This document shows positions 41,446 to 50,820 of a stretch of 64,000 nucleotides of DNA, one piece after another. The stretch comes from Flavobacterium sp. HSC-32F16 (GTDB lineage Bacteria; Bacteroidota; Bacteroidia; Flavobacteriales; Flavobacteriaceae). The translations under genes and the position numbers were made by a program. Each line of letters starts with the position of its first letter. The stretch's first letter is position 1. The stretch spans positions 124,001-188,000 of the forward strand of contig NZ_JALKAC010000005.1 in assembly GCF_024171645.1 (NCBI RefSeq), in the 5' to 3' direction. A model generated the notes under the pieces. The model had not been told where the DNA came from and did no database searches. It was given only the letters and a program-made list of their open reading frames with translations.

Positions 41446-43809
41446 TTATCTTAATTGAGTAACATAAGAATTAAAATAACCGCATTCTGCAATTACATCC
41501 TGATAATATTTAGTATCTGAATAATCTTTTTGAAGCGTTTTAAATCCGTTCCAGGCGATAAAGTTAACTTTATCGTCATTTGCATCCCACCAATATCTTA
41601 CGCTGTTATATTTATTATTATAATATTCGTTTCGTTCGCATTTTGAAATTAAGTACACACATTTTGCTTTCTGCTCTTTTGTTGCTGCAGCCTGCAATGC
41701 TTTCTGATAATACATTTTTGAAACACTGCAGTCCGTAATCATCTTTTTCATAGAATCTCTAAACGAGTATGGACTTGAACCATAACCTACGATAGTAATC
41801 TCGTAAAAAGTTCTTCCGTTTCCAAAATGCGAAATATTATAAAATGCATTTCCTAACAATAAACTATTTGTGTAAACATCTTCGTTTTTAGCCAATTTAT
41901 CCTGCATTTCTTTAATAGTAGTTAAGAAATCCATTTGCGTATATTTTCTTTTTTGATAAGCCGCATGATCGCAGTCGTGACAATCTTTTATACTTCCGTT
42001 AAACGGGTTTCCTAAAAATTTATAATACTGAACTGAATCTGTCTGTTTTAAAAATTCGATAGCTTCAGGAATTTTATTTTTAAAAGTCGCCTGAACTGCC
42101 TGAAAATTATTGATATCTTTTAGTTTTAAACTATAAATTCCCGCCCCGATATTCTCAATTTCGGTTCTATTAGAATTAGATAAAAATGCTTTTATGGCTT
42201 GCAGATTTTTTTCATTATCATAAAACGAATTTCCATCGTTCCAATAGCTGTAACGTGATTCGCCAAAAATCTCGGCCAAAACCAAGTTCCCTTTTTCTCT
42301 GTAAAGAGTCGACAAATAATTTCTGCTCCATGAAGAAGCGTTTTGATAACGAAATTCCTGTCCTTTATATGTTTTTGGAAGTTCGTTGTATAACCAGTTC
42401 AAATCGGCTAGAATTGTCTTTTCGTTTTTGTCTGTCAATTTATCAATTTTGCTCACATTATTTACAAAACGTAATAAACGAAGCTGCATTCCTGCCAATT
42501 CATTTTTTGGAAGCGTTTTTACCGCTTTATCAAAATTCTTATCGGCATTAGCGTATTCTCCTTTTAAAGTCTGCAAATATCCCAGAGATAAATCCCATAA
42601 ATAAGGTCGGTCCGTATTTCCTGATGCCGAAATTTTAGCGATTAGATCTAACGATTTTTGATCCACCTTAACTTGATTTTCTTTTTTACTTTCTGCAACA
42701 GTCAATTTCTTTTTAGGCTTATCGTCTCCGGCATTCTGCTGAAATGAATTATTTATAGACTGCTCAAGCCCATTTACCAATCTTGTTGCCAGATAATTTA
42801 AATGCTCGCTTTTTGGATCAAGTTCATAAATCTTTTCAATTGCCTGTTTTTCATCTTTATAATATCCGTGAATAGCCCAAAGTGCCGCTTTTTCTTTATT
42901 ATTTTTTGCCATTGTTAAAGCTTTATTCCAATCGGCTTCATTTTTAGGATGAAAACTATAAGCTGTAACTACACGTAATTCTGGGCATTTATCAAAAACC
43001 TGCGCATACAAATAATTTGAAACCGCATATTTTTTTTGCTGGTAATTGATCCCGGCAACATATGCCAGAGCGCGATAGTACAACGTGTTTTTTGCAACAG
43101 CACTTTCTGTTTTATTAAAAAAGTCTATTGCTTTTTGTTTATCATTGCTGTAAAAACGGGCTTTCATGGTTAAAAACCAGTATCTGTTTTTTAGGAAAGG
43201 ATCCGACAATGTATTGTAAACATTTTCTATCGACTGAATCATTTTGGCATCATCGAATGTTTTTGCCGCAACGGGTTCATAACCCCAATATTCTTCACTA
43301 GTAGACACAGTTTCAATTTTTTGAGCTAAATACAAAAATTCGATAAAGTTTTTAATTTTATCGTCTTTCAAGTTGATCTTTTTGCCCCATTTCTGTGAGC
43401 TTTTGTTTTCTTTTTTATTCTTATAAAAAACATGTAGATCCGTAATTTCTTCTTTATTCTGAATTGCATTTTTTCCATCAGGATAATATCCTGGACGTTC
43501 ATCTCCAATCAAAAAATAATTTACTGTTGTTGTATCGGTTTTTCCTTTAAGGTAATCTGCCCAATCTGATTTTATATTTTTATTAAAGCGTGAATTATGC
43601 TGGGTATCAAAACCAATTCCGTAGAAAATACCACCCGACAAAAAAAGCGGCGAATACGATTCGTCTGCAAAGGTTTCCGGAGTAAAATTAGAAGTGTATG
43701 ATCCCATATAATCCCAGTCACCATCTGCGCAAGCATAAATTATTCCGTACACAAAAAGGAAAGCGGCACTAAAACCAAGAAACAACCTGCTTAAAAATAT
43801 TCTTTTCAT
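41446..43809 (-). CDS. Large exported protein with TPR-like repeats, unknown function
   Basis: The 787-residue protein begins with a signal sequence (MKRIFLSRLFLGFSAAFLFV) and a possible lipobox (IIYACADGD). The remainder is alpha-helical, with tetratricopeptide-like stretches (DPFLKNRYWFLTMKARFYSN, YYRALAYVAGINYQQKKYAV, YLQTLKGEYANADKNFDKAV). DCHDCDHAAY near 610 could be a metal or disulfide site, but it lacks CxxCH. It overlaps the upstream lipoprotein gene by 41 bp, suggesting that the two products work together in the envelope. Confidence 0.8.
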   Translation of the reverse strand: MKRIFLSRLFLGFSAAFLFVYGIIYACADGDWDYMGSYTSNFTPETFADESYSPLFLSGGIFYGIGFDTQHNSRFNKNIKSDWADYLKGKTDTTTVNYFLIGDERPGYYPDGKNAIQNKEEITDLHVFYKNKKENKSSQKWGKKINLKDDKIKNFIEFLYLAQKIETVSTSEEYWGYEPVAAKTFDDAKMIQSIENVYNTLSDPFLKNRYWFLTMKARFYSNDKQKAIDFFNKTESAVAKNTLYYRALAYVAGINYQQKKYAVSNYLYAQVFDKCPELRVVTAYSFHPKNEADWNKALTMAKNNKEKAALWAIHGYYKDEKQAIEKIYELDPKSEHLNYLATRLVNGLEQSINNSFQQNAGDDKPKKKLTVAESKKENQVKVDQKSLDLIAKISASGNTDRPYLWDLSLGYLQTLKGEYANADKNFDKAVKTLPKNELAGMQLRLLRFVNNVSKIDKLTDKNEKTILADLNWLYNELPKTYKGQEFRYQNASSWSRNYLSTLYREKGNLVLAEIFGESRYSYWNDGNSFYDNEKNLQAIKAFLSNSNRTEIENIGAGIYSLKLKDINNFQAVQATFKNKIPEAIEFLKQTDSVQYYKFLGNPFNGSIKDCHDCDHAAYQKRKYTQMDFLTTIKEMQDKLAKNEDVYTNSLLLGNAFYNISHFGNGRTFYEITIVGYGSSPYSFRDSMKKMITDCSVSKMYYQKALQAAATKEQKAKCVYLISKCERNEYYNNKYNSVRYWWDANDDKVNFIAWNGFKTLQKDYSDTKYYQDVIAECGYFNSYVTQLR

Positions 43810-44773
43810 AATTATCTAAATTGAATTCGTCTAAATCGTAAAATATAATTTCTTTTGGGGACTGAGCTTTATTATCTTCTAAATCTTCAGCCATTTCTTT
43901 TAAATCTTCTGGAGAAATAGTCTCTGTTTTCAAGAGATCATTTTCTTCGTAATAAACACCGTTTTTGTAATTAGATTGTCTGGCTCTGAAAAATATCGGG
44001 CTTATCTGTTCAAAGTTTTTATCTTTTTTGAGTTCACTGAAATTCAGTTTAGAACGCAAACCTAAAACTTTCTCATTTCTAATATGAATCGCCCATGAAT
44101 AAATAGGAAGCGCATAATCAAGATGCAGCGGATATTTTTTTAAACTTTTAAGATATTTCTCTGAGATTTTTTGGCTGTAAATAGAATTCAATGAATCTGG
44201 CGCAATACTTCCCATATTATAAAACATCAAAACGCCGTTGTCTACATTTGGAATTTTAGTTTTCTTAAAGTATTTCACCTGATGAAGCCTGATTGTTGCC
44301 GAAAGTTTTTTCTTCGAAAGCTTTTTAATCTGTTCAATAAATTTAAGATAATTGTCTTTACTGTTCAAACTCCAATCGCAGTCAATTTGAATTTCGGTAC
44401 AATTAAGTTTGTTCTTCTTATTGATTTCAGTAATTAAATGAATTGTTTTTTCGGCCAGATCCTCAACATTCAGATCCTTTCTAAGCATTACTTTATTTTG
44501 AATAAAAACAACCGGAACAATTTCAAATTCCTGTACGTTTTCGTAAAAATGAATAGGGCTTATCGGAAAGGGTTCTTGCGTTTGAGGATGAAGTCCGATA
44601 TCAAAATAACGAATGTAGAGTTTGTGTACATCATTATCTTTCAGAGCGGTTTTTTCTGTTTCTGAAAATTTTAAATTGGTTTTCCAATAATAAAAAGAAA
44701 TTATGGGCTGTTCATTTTTGCTGCACGCTGTCAGAAAAAGAAATAACAAACCCAAAAAAAATCTTTTAACCAA
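43769..44773 (-). CDS. Lipoprotein of unknown function, possible TIM-barrel
   Basis: The 334-residue protein has a lipoprotein signal with Cys17 (LFLFLTACSKNE). The mature part alternates strands and helices: ISFYYWKTNL, KLYIRYFDIGLHP, VPVVFIQNKVML, CTEIQIDCDWSLNSKDNYLK, ATIRLHQVKYF, LHLDYALPIYSWAI. This pattern suggests a TIM-barrel with acidic residues near strand ends (QIDCDW), as in glycosidase-like lipoproteins, but I cannot name a family. It is coupled to the 41446 gene by the overlap. Confidence 0.75.
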   Translation of the reverse strand: MVKRFFLGLLFLFLTACSKNEQPIISFYYWKTNLKFSETEKTALKDNDVHKLYIRYFDIGLHPQTQEPFPISPIHFYENVQEFEIVPVVFIQNKVMLRKDLNVEDLAEKTIHLITEINKKNKLNCTEIQIDCDWSLNSKDNYLKFIEQIKKLSKKKLSATIRLHQVKYFKKTKIPNVDNGVLMFYNMGSIAPDSLNSIYSQKISEKYLKSLKKYPLHLDYALPIYSWAIHIRNEKVLGLRSKLNFSELKKDKNFEQISPIFFRARQSNYKNGVYYEENDLLKTETISPEDLKEMAEDLEDNKAQSPKEIIFYDLDEFNLDNYEKNIFKQVVSWF

Positions 44774-44945
44774 AACGAAGTAATATTATATTGAAATTCA
44801 AAAGTAAGAAATTATATCGTATGAGAGATTTTGATTCTTAAAAATTGTAAAAATATATACGGTATCAAATCCTAATAAATGGCCAAAAAATTTCAATTAA
44901 AGCAAATATAATTGTTATTTTGTGCAATCAAATTCAAAAACCGCT

Positions 44946-46634
44946 ATGTTTAAAAGCAAATTCAAATATATTTCATTTTTACTGGTATTATTAATGATGA
45001 GCTGCGCCAAAAGAGGCAGTATTACCGGCGGATTAAAAGATACACTGGCACCTGTTTTGGTTTCGAGTACGCCAAAAAACTTTACTACAGATTTTAAAGG
45101 AAATGAAATTACTTTGGTCTTTGATGAATATATCAAATTAAAAAACCTGAACAAGCAGTTGATTATTTCTCCTCCAATGAAATATGAACCGTTGATAACA
45201 CCAACCGGAGTAAGCAAATTCATAAACATAAAAATAAAAGATACTTTACAGCCCAATACAACTTACAGCTTTAATTTTGGACAAAGTATTGCAGACAATA
45301 ATGAAGGAAATGCAATAAACCAATTTAAGTATATTTTTTCGACAGGACCCTATATTGATTCTCTTAAACTTGGCGGAAAAATCAAAGATTCGTATGCCAA
45401 AAATGTAGATAATTTTGTTTCAGTAATGCTTTATGAGGCAAATGATAAATATAAAGATTCTGTTATTTACAAAGAATTTCCTCGTTATATCACCAATACT
45501 TTAGATAGTTTAAGAACTTTTGAATTTGAAAATTTAAAAGCTGGAAAATATCTTTTAGTGGCTTTAAAAGACAAGTCAGCTAATAATAAATACAATCCCA
45601 AAGATGATAAAATAGGCTTTATCAAACACTTTATTACAGTTCCAAATGACACTATATTTGAATTAGAATTATTTAAGGAAACGCTTCCGCTAAAGACTTT
45701 TAAACCTATACAAGCTTCGGGCAACAGATTACTTCTTCCGTATGAAGGAAAACAGAATTTTAAAACGAACAGACCTGCAATTGTACTTAAAAACAATGGT
45801 GAAACTTTAGAAACTATCATAACTCAGTTTCCTAAAAAAGATTCACTTCAGGTTTGGTATAAACCATTAAAAGTTGATTCTTTATCATTAGAAGTGACTA
45901 AAGATACTTATACCAAAAAATTTAATTTTAAGGTTAAAGACCAGAAAAAAGATACTTTAAATATTAAAGCGGTTCAAAACGGGGTTATTAATTTTAGAGA
46001 CCGATTTACTTTAGAAACCGAAACTCCATTGGTTAAATTTGATAAATCAAAAATAAAGTTAGTCAGCAAAGACTCTACGGCGATTGATTTCACAACAGAA
46101 TACAACGAATTTGAACAGAAATTGTATGTTGATTTCAAAAAAGAACCACTGGAAAAGTACCATTTTACTTTTTTACCGGGAGCACTGACTGATTTTTATG
46201 AAAAAACAAATGATACTTTATCCTATAAACTCAACACAAAAGAAGTTGCGGATTATGGTAATTTAATATTGAATTTAAAAAATGTCAAACGTTTCCCTAT
46301 TATAGTTGAAGTAACTAATAAAAAGGGAGATGAAATACTTGCAAGTGATTATTCTGAAGGAAAAACTCAAATTGAATTCAATTTAATGCTCCCATCGCAG
46401 TTTACGATAAGAGTTATCTACGATGATAATAAAAACAAAATGTACGATACTGGTAGTTTCCTTGAAAAAAGATATGCCGAAGAAGTATTTTATTTTCAAC
46501 GAGAAATCGATGTACGAACCAATTGGGATGTTAACGAAACTATTGATTTAAGTGTTCCGTATAACCCTGACGTAGAGAAAAAAGAAGATTTGAAAAAGAG
46601 AAAAGACGACGAAAAGAAACGTAAAGCTTTCTAG
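44946..46634 (+). CDS. Ig-like-domain lipoprotein
   Basis: The start at 44946 (MFKSKFKYISFLLVLLMMSC) gives a lipoprotein signal with Cys20 and 562 residues; a GTG start at 44922 would add only eight residues. A bacterial Ig-like (Big_5) domain follows: DTLAPVLVSSTPKNFTTDF, EITLVFDEYIKLKNLNKQLI, LQPNTTYSFNFGQSIAD, QFKYIFSTG. The middle and C-terminal parts look like further beta-sandwich modules. It is probably outer-membrane-anchored. Convergent with the nitrilase-family gene (4-bp overlap). Role unknown, possibly envelope assembly. Confidence 0.88.
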   Translation: MFKSKFKYISFLLVLLMMSCAKRGSITGGLKDTLAPVLVSSTPKNFTTDFKGNEITLVFDEYIKLKNLNKQLIISPPMKYEPLITPTGVSKFINIKIKDTLQPNTTYSFNFGQSIADNNEGNAINQFKYIFSTGPYIDSLKLGGKIKDSYAKNVDNFVSVMLYEANDKYKDSVIYKEFPRYITNTLDSLRTFEFENLKAGKYLLVALKDKSANNKYNPKDDKIGFIKHFITVPNDTIFELELFKETLPLKTFKPIQASGNRLLLPYEGKQNFKTNRPAIVLKNNGETLETIITQFPKKDSLQVWYKPLKVDSLSLEVTKDTYTKKFNFKVKDQKKDTLNIKAVQNGVINFRDRFTLETETPLVKFDKSKIKLVSKDSTAIDFTTEYNEFEQKLYVDFKKEPLEKYHFTFLPGALTDFYEKTNDTLSYKLNTKEVADYGNLILNLKNVKRFPIIVEVTNKKGDEILASDYSEGKTQIEFNLMLPSQFTIRVIYDDNKNKMYDTGSFLEKRYAEEVFYFQREIDVRTNWDVNETIDLSVPYNPDVEKKEDLKKRKDDEKKRKAF

Positions 46635-47398
46635 ATTTTAATTTCAAAACTATCTTTATCACTTAGAAAATCCAGTTTTTTTCTTGTTTCCAACATTTCA
46701 TTTTTATTTAAATCAACCACAAAAACAGCTTCTGTTTCTTGTGGTTCTAAAATGTAATTCCCTAAAAAGTCAACAACTTGAGAATGCCCCGTGTGTTCGT
46801 AATCATTATGATCTAAACCCACTCGGTTTACCCCTACTAGATAACTCAGGTTTTCAATGGCGCGTGCTTTAAGCAATGCGTCCCAGGCATTTGTGCGAAC
46901 TTTTGGCCAATTGGCAACGTATAAAAGCAAGTCGTAATTTTCGACATTTCGAACAAAAACAGGAAATCTTAAGTCGTAACAAACCTGCAGGCAGATTTTC
47001 CAATCCAGATACTCTACAATAACTTTTTCAGTTCCGGCGGTGTAGAATTTATCTTCTCCCGCCAAAGAAAATAAATGACGTTTATCATAGTATTGGATTT
47101 CTCCCGACGGAAATACAAAAAACATTCGATTGTAATAATTACCGTTTTCTGTAATTACTAAACTTCCTGTTAAGGCACTATTTTTTTCTTGTGCCATTTT
47201 CTTCATCCATAAAACAGTTTCACCTTCCATTGTTTCGGCAACGGCGGATGGATTCATTGTAAATCCTGTCGAAAACATTTCGGGAAGAACGATCAAATTT
47301 ACTTCAGAATCGATCTGATTTATTTTTGATTCGAACATTTTTTTGTTTTCTGAAACATCTTCCCAATGAAGATCTGATTGAATAAGTGCAATTTTCAT
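46631..47398 (-). CDS. Nitrilase-family amidohydrolase (omega-amidase-like)
   Basis: The start at 47398 (MKIALIQSDLHWEDV) gives 255 residues. The carbon-nitrogen hydrolase triad is intact: Glu in VLPEMFSTGF near residue 42, Lys in YDKRHLFSLAGE near 110 and Cys in CLQVCYDLRFPVF near 145. This resembles the YafV/omega-amidase branch, which hydrolyses alpha-ketoglutaramate and is thought to perform metabolite repair. It is cytoplasmic. An in-frame ATG at 47431 is rejected because the family starts at MKIALIQ. Confidence 0.9.
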   Translation of the reverse strand: MKIALIQSDLHWEDVSENKKMFESKINQIDSEVNLIVLPEMFSTGFTMNPSAVAETMEGETVLWMKKMAQEKNSALTGSLVITENGNYYNRMFFVFPSGEIQYYDKRHLFSLAGEDKFYTAGTEKVIVEYLDWKICLQVCYDLRFPVFVRNVENYDLLLYVANWPKVRTNAWDALLKARAIENLSYLVGVNRVGLDHNDYEHTGHSQVVDFLGNYILEPQETEAVFVVDLNKNEMLETRKKLDFLSDKDSFEIKI

Positions 47399-47526
47399 AT
47401 TCCAAAAATACGAATTTTCAACCAAAATCAATTTTTCTGATAAAAAGCATATTCTGCAAAATTTTCTCAGAATGCCCTTAGAAATCTACTATTTTTTGGA
47501 TCAAAAAAATATTCAAATAAATTTTA

Positions 47527-47563
47527 TTGCAAAAAATATGCATTTTATGCAAAAAATATGCAA
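47527..47563. promoter_or_regulatory. Tandem TGCA-N7-TGCA operator candidates before susC
   Basis: TGCAAAAAATATGCA occurs twice (beginning 47528 and 47548), exactly 20 bp apart, just upstream of the -7 box at 47582. The same TGCA-N7-TGCA layout recurs near 59344 (last base G) and 59432, in the same locus. Confidence 0.6.
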
Positions 47564-47581
47564 GTGTGAAAAATAAATCTA

Positions 47582-47589
47582 TATATTTG
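47582..47589 (+). promoter_or_regulatory. -7 box for the susCD operon
   Basis: TATATTTG matches TAnnTTTG and lies 41 bp before the chosen ATG at 47631. The operator candidates end about 19 bp upstream, so an occupied operator would cover the -33 region. Confidence 0.65.
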
Positions 47590-47630
47590 ATTCGACAACA
47601 AAACCAAAAAAACATGAAAACCAAACTATT

Positions 47631-50600
47631 ATGAAAACAAAGCTCATTTCATTAGTATTTATTGGGGGAATAATGCTCTCAGCAAATGCAAAGGAGATTG
47701 CAATAAAAAAGCATCTCTATGAACAAAACAGCAATCAGGTTGAAATTACAGGTCAGGTAATAGGCCAGGATGACGGAATACCAATTGCCGGCGCAACCGT
47801 TTATGCTAAAAGCAATTCTAAAATAGCCACGATCACAGACGAAACAGGAAAATTTAAACTGAATGTTCCTGAAAACGAAAAGCAAATTGTCATTTCATAT
47901 ATGGGTTACGGAACTTTAGAATTTAACTTAGACCGTACGACCAATTTAATAATCAATTTAAAACCTGCCGAAAATGTATTAGACCAAGTTTTGGTGACAG
48001 CATTAGGAGTTAAAAAAAGCAGTAAATCTGTTGCTTATGCGGTAACAGAACTTAAAGGAACTGAATTTACAAAAGCAAAAGAAACCAATATTGCCAATGC
48101 TTTGGTTGGAAAAATTGCCGGTGTAAACGTGAGCAGCACTGCAACGGGACCCAACGGATCAAGCCGAGTTGTAATAAGAGGAAATGGTTCGCTAAACGGA
48201 AATAACCAGCCGATGTATGTAGTGAACGATTTACCAATTGATAATACACAGCTTAATTTGCCTGGAATTGGAAACGGACCAGGATCTACAAGAATTAATG
48301 TGGATCGCGGAGACGGAACTTCTGTAATAAATCCAGATGATATTAAAACGATTACGGTTTTAAAAGGCGGAACTGCGGCGGCTTTATACGGAGCAAATGC
48401 AGCAAACGGAGTTATTTTGATTCAGACGAAAAGAGGTGCTGCCCAAAAAGGAATTGGAGTTGATTATAATACTTCATTTACTTTTGAAACGCCTTCTATC
48501 ATTCCTGATTGGCAGTACGAATATGGTTCAGGATCAAACGGAAAAAAACCAATTAATCAATCTGAAGCTATTGCTGCCGGACGCTGGTCGTGGGGAGCTA
48601 AAATGGACGGAACCGATGTTGTACAATTTGATGGTGTGGCAAGACCCTATTCGGCACAAAAAAATAACATAAAAAACTTCTACGAAACCGGAACGACTTT
48701 CATTAATTCCATCGCTTTATCCGGAGGAACTGAAAAAGCCACAGGACGTCTTTCTTTCTCCAATACAGATAATCAATCTGTGGTGCCAAATTCTGATTTC
48801 AACAGAAAAAGCATCAATATTGCGAGTAACGTTAATATGACAGACTGGTTAAAATTTGATGTTGTGGCGCAGTATAATTTGGAGAAATCAAACAACAGAG
48901 TTACGGTTTCCGATGCTGAAGCAAATCCAAACTGGGGAACATACATGATCGCCAATACGGTTGACATTAGAAATCTTGCCCCGGGTTATGATGAAAATGG
49001 TGTTGAAGAAGCATGGAATCCGGTTGCTGTAGCTACAAATCCTTATTTTGTAGTAAATAAAATTAGAAACAAAGACACTAAAAACCGTTTTATCGGAATG
49101 TTGAATGTGAAGTTAAACTTTACTCCTGAGTTATTCCTTCAGGGACGAATTGGCCAGGATTATACTGATTATGATTTCTTCGGATACATCCCAAAAACAA
49201 CTTTAAACAATCCGGTTGGATACGCACAAGGTTCAAAAGTAAAATTATCGAATTTAAACTCAGAGGCAATTCTTAATTATACGAAGAAAAACATTTATGG
49301 CAATTTTTCTTTAAATGCTTTACTTGGGGTTAACTCGCGTACCACTTTAAGAGACGAAACAAGAGTTGAAGGGTCAAATTTTGTATTGGATGATTTTTAT
49401 GCTTTAAGCAATTTGTCTACGCTTGCCTACACCTATCCCTACGGAAAAACAAAAACAAACTCAGTTTACGGCGCCGTAGATTTAGATTATAAAAATGTTG
49501 TTTTCTTAAACTTTACAGGTCGTCAGGATTGGTTTTCTACACTTTCAAAAGAAAATAATACTGTCTTTTATCCTTCTGTGGGAACTAGTATTATTGTATC
49601 CGATATTGTAAAAATGCCGGAATTTGTTTCATTTGCCAAACTAAGAACTTCATGGGCGCAGGTTGGAGGCGCAACTCCGGATCCGTATGCATTAAACCAA
49701 TCGTACACAATGGTTCAGGGCGGACACAACGGACAACAATTGCAAGGTCCAACAAGTACCAGAGTTCCTAATTCAACTTTAAGTCCGCTTACTTCAACCA
49801 CTTTTGAAGTTGGAACTGATTTAGGATTTTTTAATAATCGTTTAAATGTTGATTTTGCTTATTACAATCGTGCAACAACAAACGATATTGTCGAAACTAC
49901 AATCTCAAACGCTTCCGGAGCTAATACCGCTTTATTGAATCTTGGAAAAATGAGAAACAAAGGAGTTGAGTTTTTAGTAAGCGGCAAAATCATTAATACA
50001 GAAAATTTTTCATGGGATGCCAGTTTCAATGGTTCATATAATGAAAACACAGTTGAAGCACTTACAGATCAGTTGAATTCTATTACGATGGCAACTTCTG
50101 TAAATGGATATGTTACGATTACAAGTGATGTTGGACGTCCGTACAGTATCATTAAAGGATATAAACCTCGTAAAGACGCCAACGGAAATACGGTTTATAA
50201 CGTAAGCGGCGGTTCGGCAACTATAGCTCAAGGTCCGCTGGAAGAATTAGGTCAGGGAGTTCATCCTTGGGGAGCAGGAATCAGCAATGAGTTTAAGTAC
50301 AAAAACATCTCATTCAGCTTTTTAATCGACGGTAAATTTGGAGGAAGTTTATACTCCGGAACTGATTTATACGGAACTCGTATGGGATTAACTAAACTGA
50401 CCCTTGAAGGTCGTGAAAGCGGTTTACCAATTAAAGGGGTTGACACTAACGGAAATCCGGTGGATATGGTCATTGCACCAGAAAACTTAAGAACGTATTA
50501 TGACGGTTTAAGAAATATCTCTTCGACTTTTGTTTATGATGCCAGTTTCATCAAACTAAGACAAATTATTTTAGGTTATCAATTACCAATTGAGAAAATA

Positions 50601-50786
50601 AAAGGATTATCAAAACTTCAGGGAGCTTCAATTTCATTTGTGGCCAGAAACTTATTTATTCTCTATAAGAAAACACCAAACGTAGATCCGGAATCTGTAT
50701 TTAGTGCAGGAAATGCTCAGGGTGTAGAACAATTTGGAGTGCCAAAAACCAGAAGTTTCGGTTTAAGTTTAAATGTCAAATTTTAA
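47631..50786 (+). CDS. SusC/RagA-family TonB-linked outer-membrane protein
   Basis: This 1051-residue TonB-dependent transporter has a signal peptide (about 1-21). A carboxypeptidase-like CNA/beta-sandwich domain follows (about 39-110, ITGQVIGQDDGIPIAGATVY), then a plug with QPMYVVNDLPIDN near 203 and a 22-stranded barrel ending SFGLSLNVKF. SusC proteins import oligomers bound by SusD. VIRGNGSLNGNNQP is the usual RG-N motif. It is the first gene of a catabolic locus; the SusD gene follows and a TGCA operator pair precedes it. Substrate is inferred only from neighbours. Confidence 0.96.
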   Translation: MKTKLISLVFIGGIMLSANAKEIAIKKHLYEQNSNQVEITGQVIGQDDGIPIAGATVYAKSNSKIATITDETGKFKLNVPENEKQIVISYMGYGTLEFNLDRTTNLIINLKPAENVLDQVLVTALGVKKSSKSVAYAVTELKGTEFTKAKETNIANALVGKIAGVNVSSTATGPNGSSRVVIRGNGSLNGNNQPMYVVNDLPIDNTQLNLPGIGNGPGSTRINVDRGDGTSVINPDDIKTITVLKGGTAAALYGANAANGVILIQTKRGAAQKGIGVDYNTSFTFETPSIIPDWQYEYGSGSNGKKPINQSEAIAAGRWSWGAKMDGTDVVQFDGVARPYSAQKNNIKNFYETGTTFINSIALSGGTEKATGRLSFSNTDNQSVVPNSDFNRKSINIASNVNMTDWLKFDVVAQYNLEKSNNRVTVSDAEANPNWGTYMIANTVDIRNLAPGYDENGVEEAWNPVAVATNPYFVVNKIRNKDTKNRFIGMLNVKLNFTPELFLQGRIGQDYTDYDFFGYIPKTTLNNPVGYAQGSKVKLSNLNSEAILNYTKKNIYGNFSLNALLGVNSRTTLRDETRVEGSNFVLDDFYALSNLSTLAYTYPYGKTKTNSVYGAVDLDYKNVVFLNFTGRQDWFSTLSKENNTVFYPSVGTSIIVSDIVKMPEFVSFAKLRTSWAQVGGATPDPYALNQSYTMVQGGHNGQQLQGPTSTRVPNSTLSPLTSTTFEVGTDLGFFNNRLNVDFAYYNRATTNDIVETTISNASGANTALLNLGKMRNKGVEFLVSGKIINTENFSWDASFNGSYNENTVEALTDQLNSITMATSVNGYVTITSDVGRPYSIIKGYKPRKDANGNTVYNVSGGSATIAQGPLEELGQGVHPWGAGISNEFKYKNISFSFLIDGKFGGSLYSGTDLYGTRMGLTKLTLEGRESGLPIKGVDTNGNPVDMVIAPENLRTYYDGLRNISSTFVYDASFIKLRQIILGYQLPIEKIKGLSKLQGASISFVARNLFILYKKTPNVDPESVFSAGNAQGVEQFGVPKTRSFGLSLNVKF

Positions 50787-50820
50787 ACTCGCTTTATTTC
50801 TAATTTCTAAATTAAAAGAC

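Noticed and set aside
44922..44945. GTG start for the Ig-like lipoprotein
   Set aside because: It would place eight polar residues before a clean lipoprotein signal that begins at the ATG at 44946.
47432..47526. Small gene before susC
   Set aside because: No frame of useful length; the sequence is AT-rich leader and promoter.
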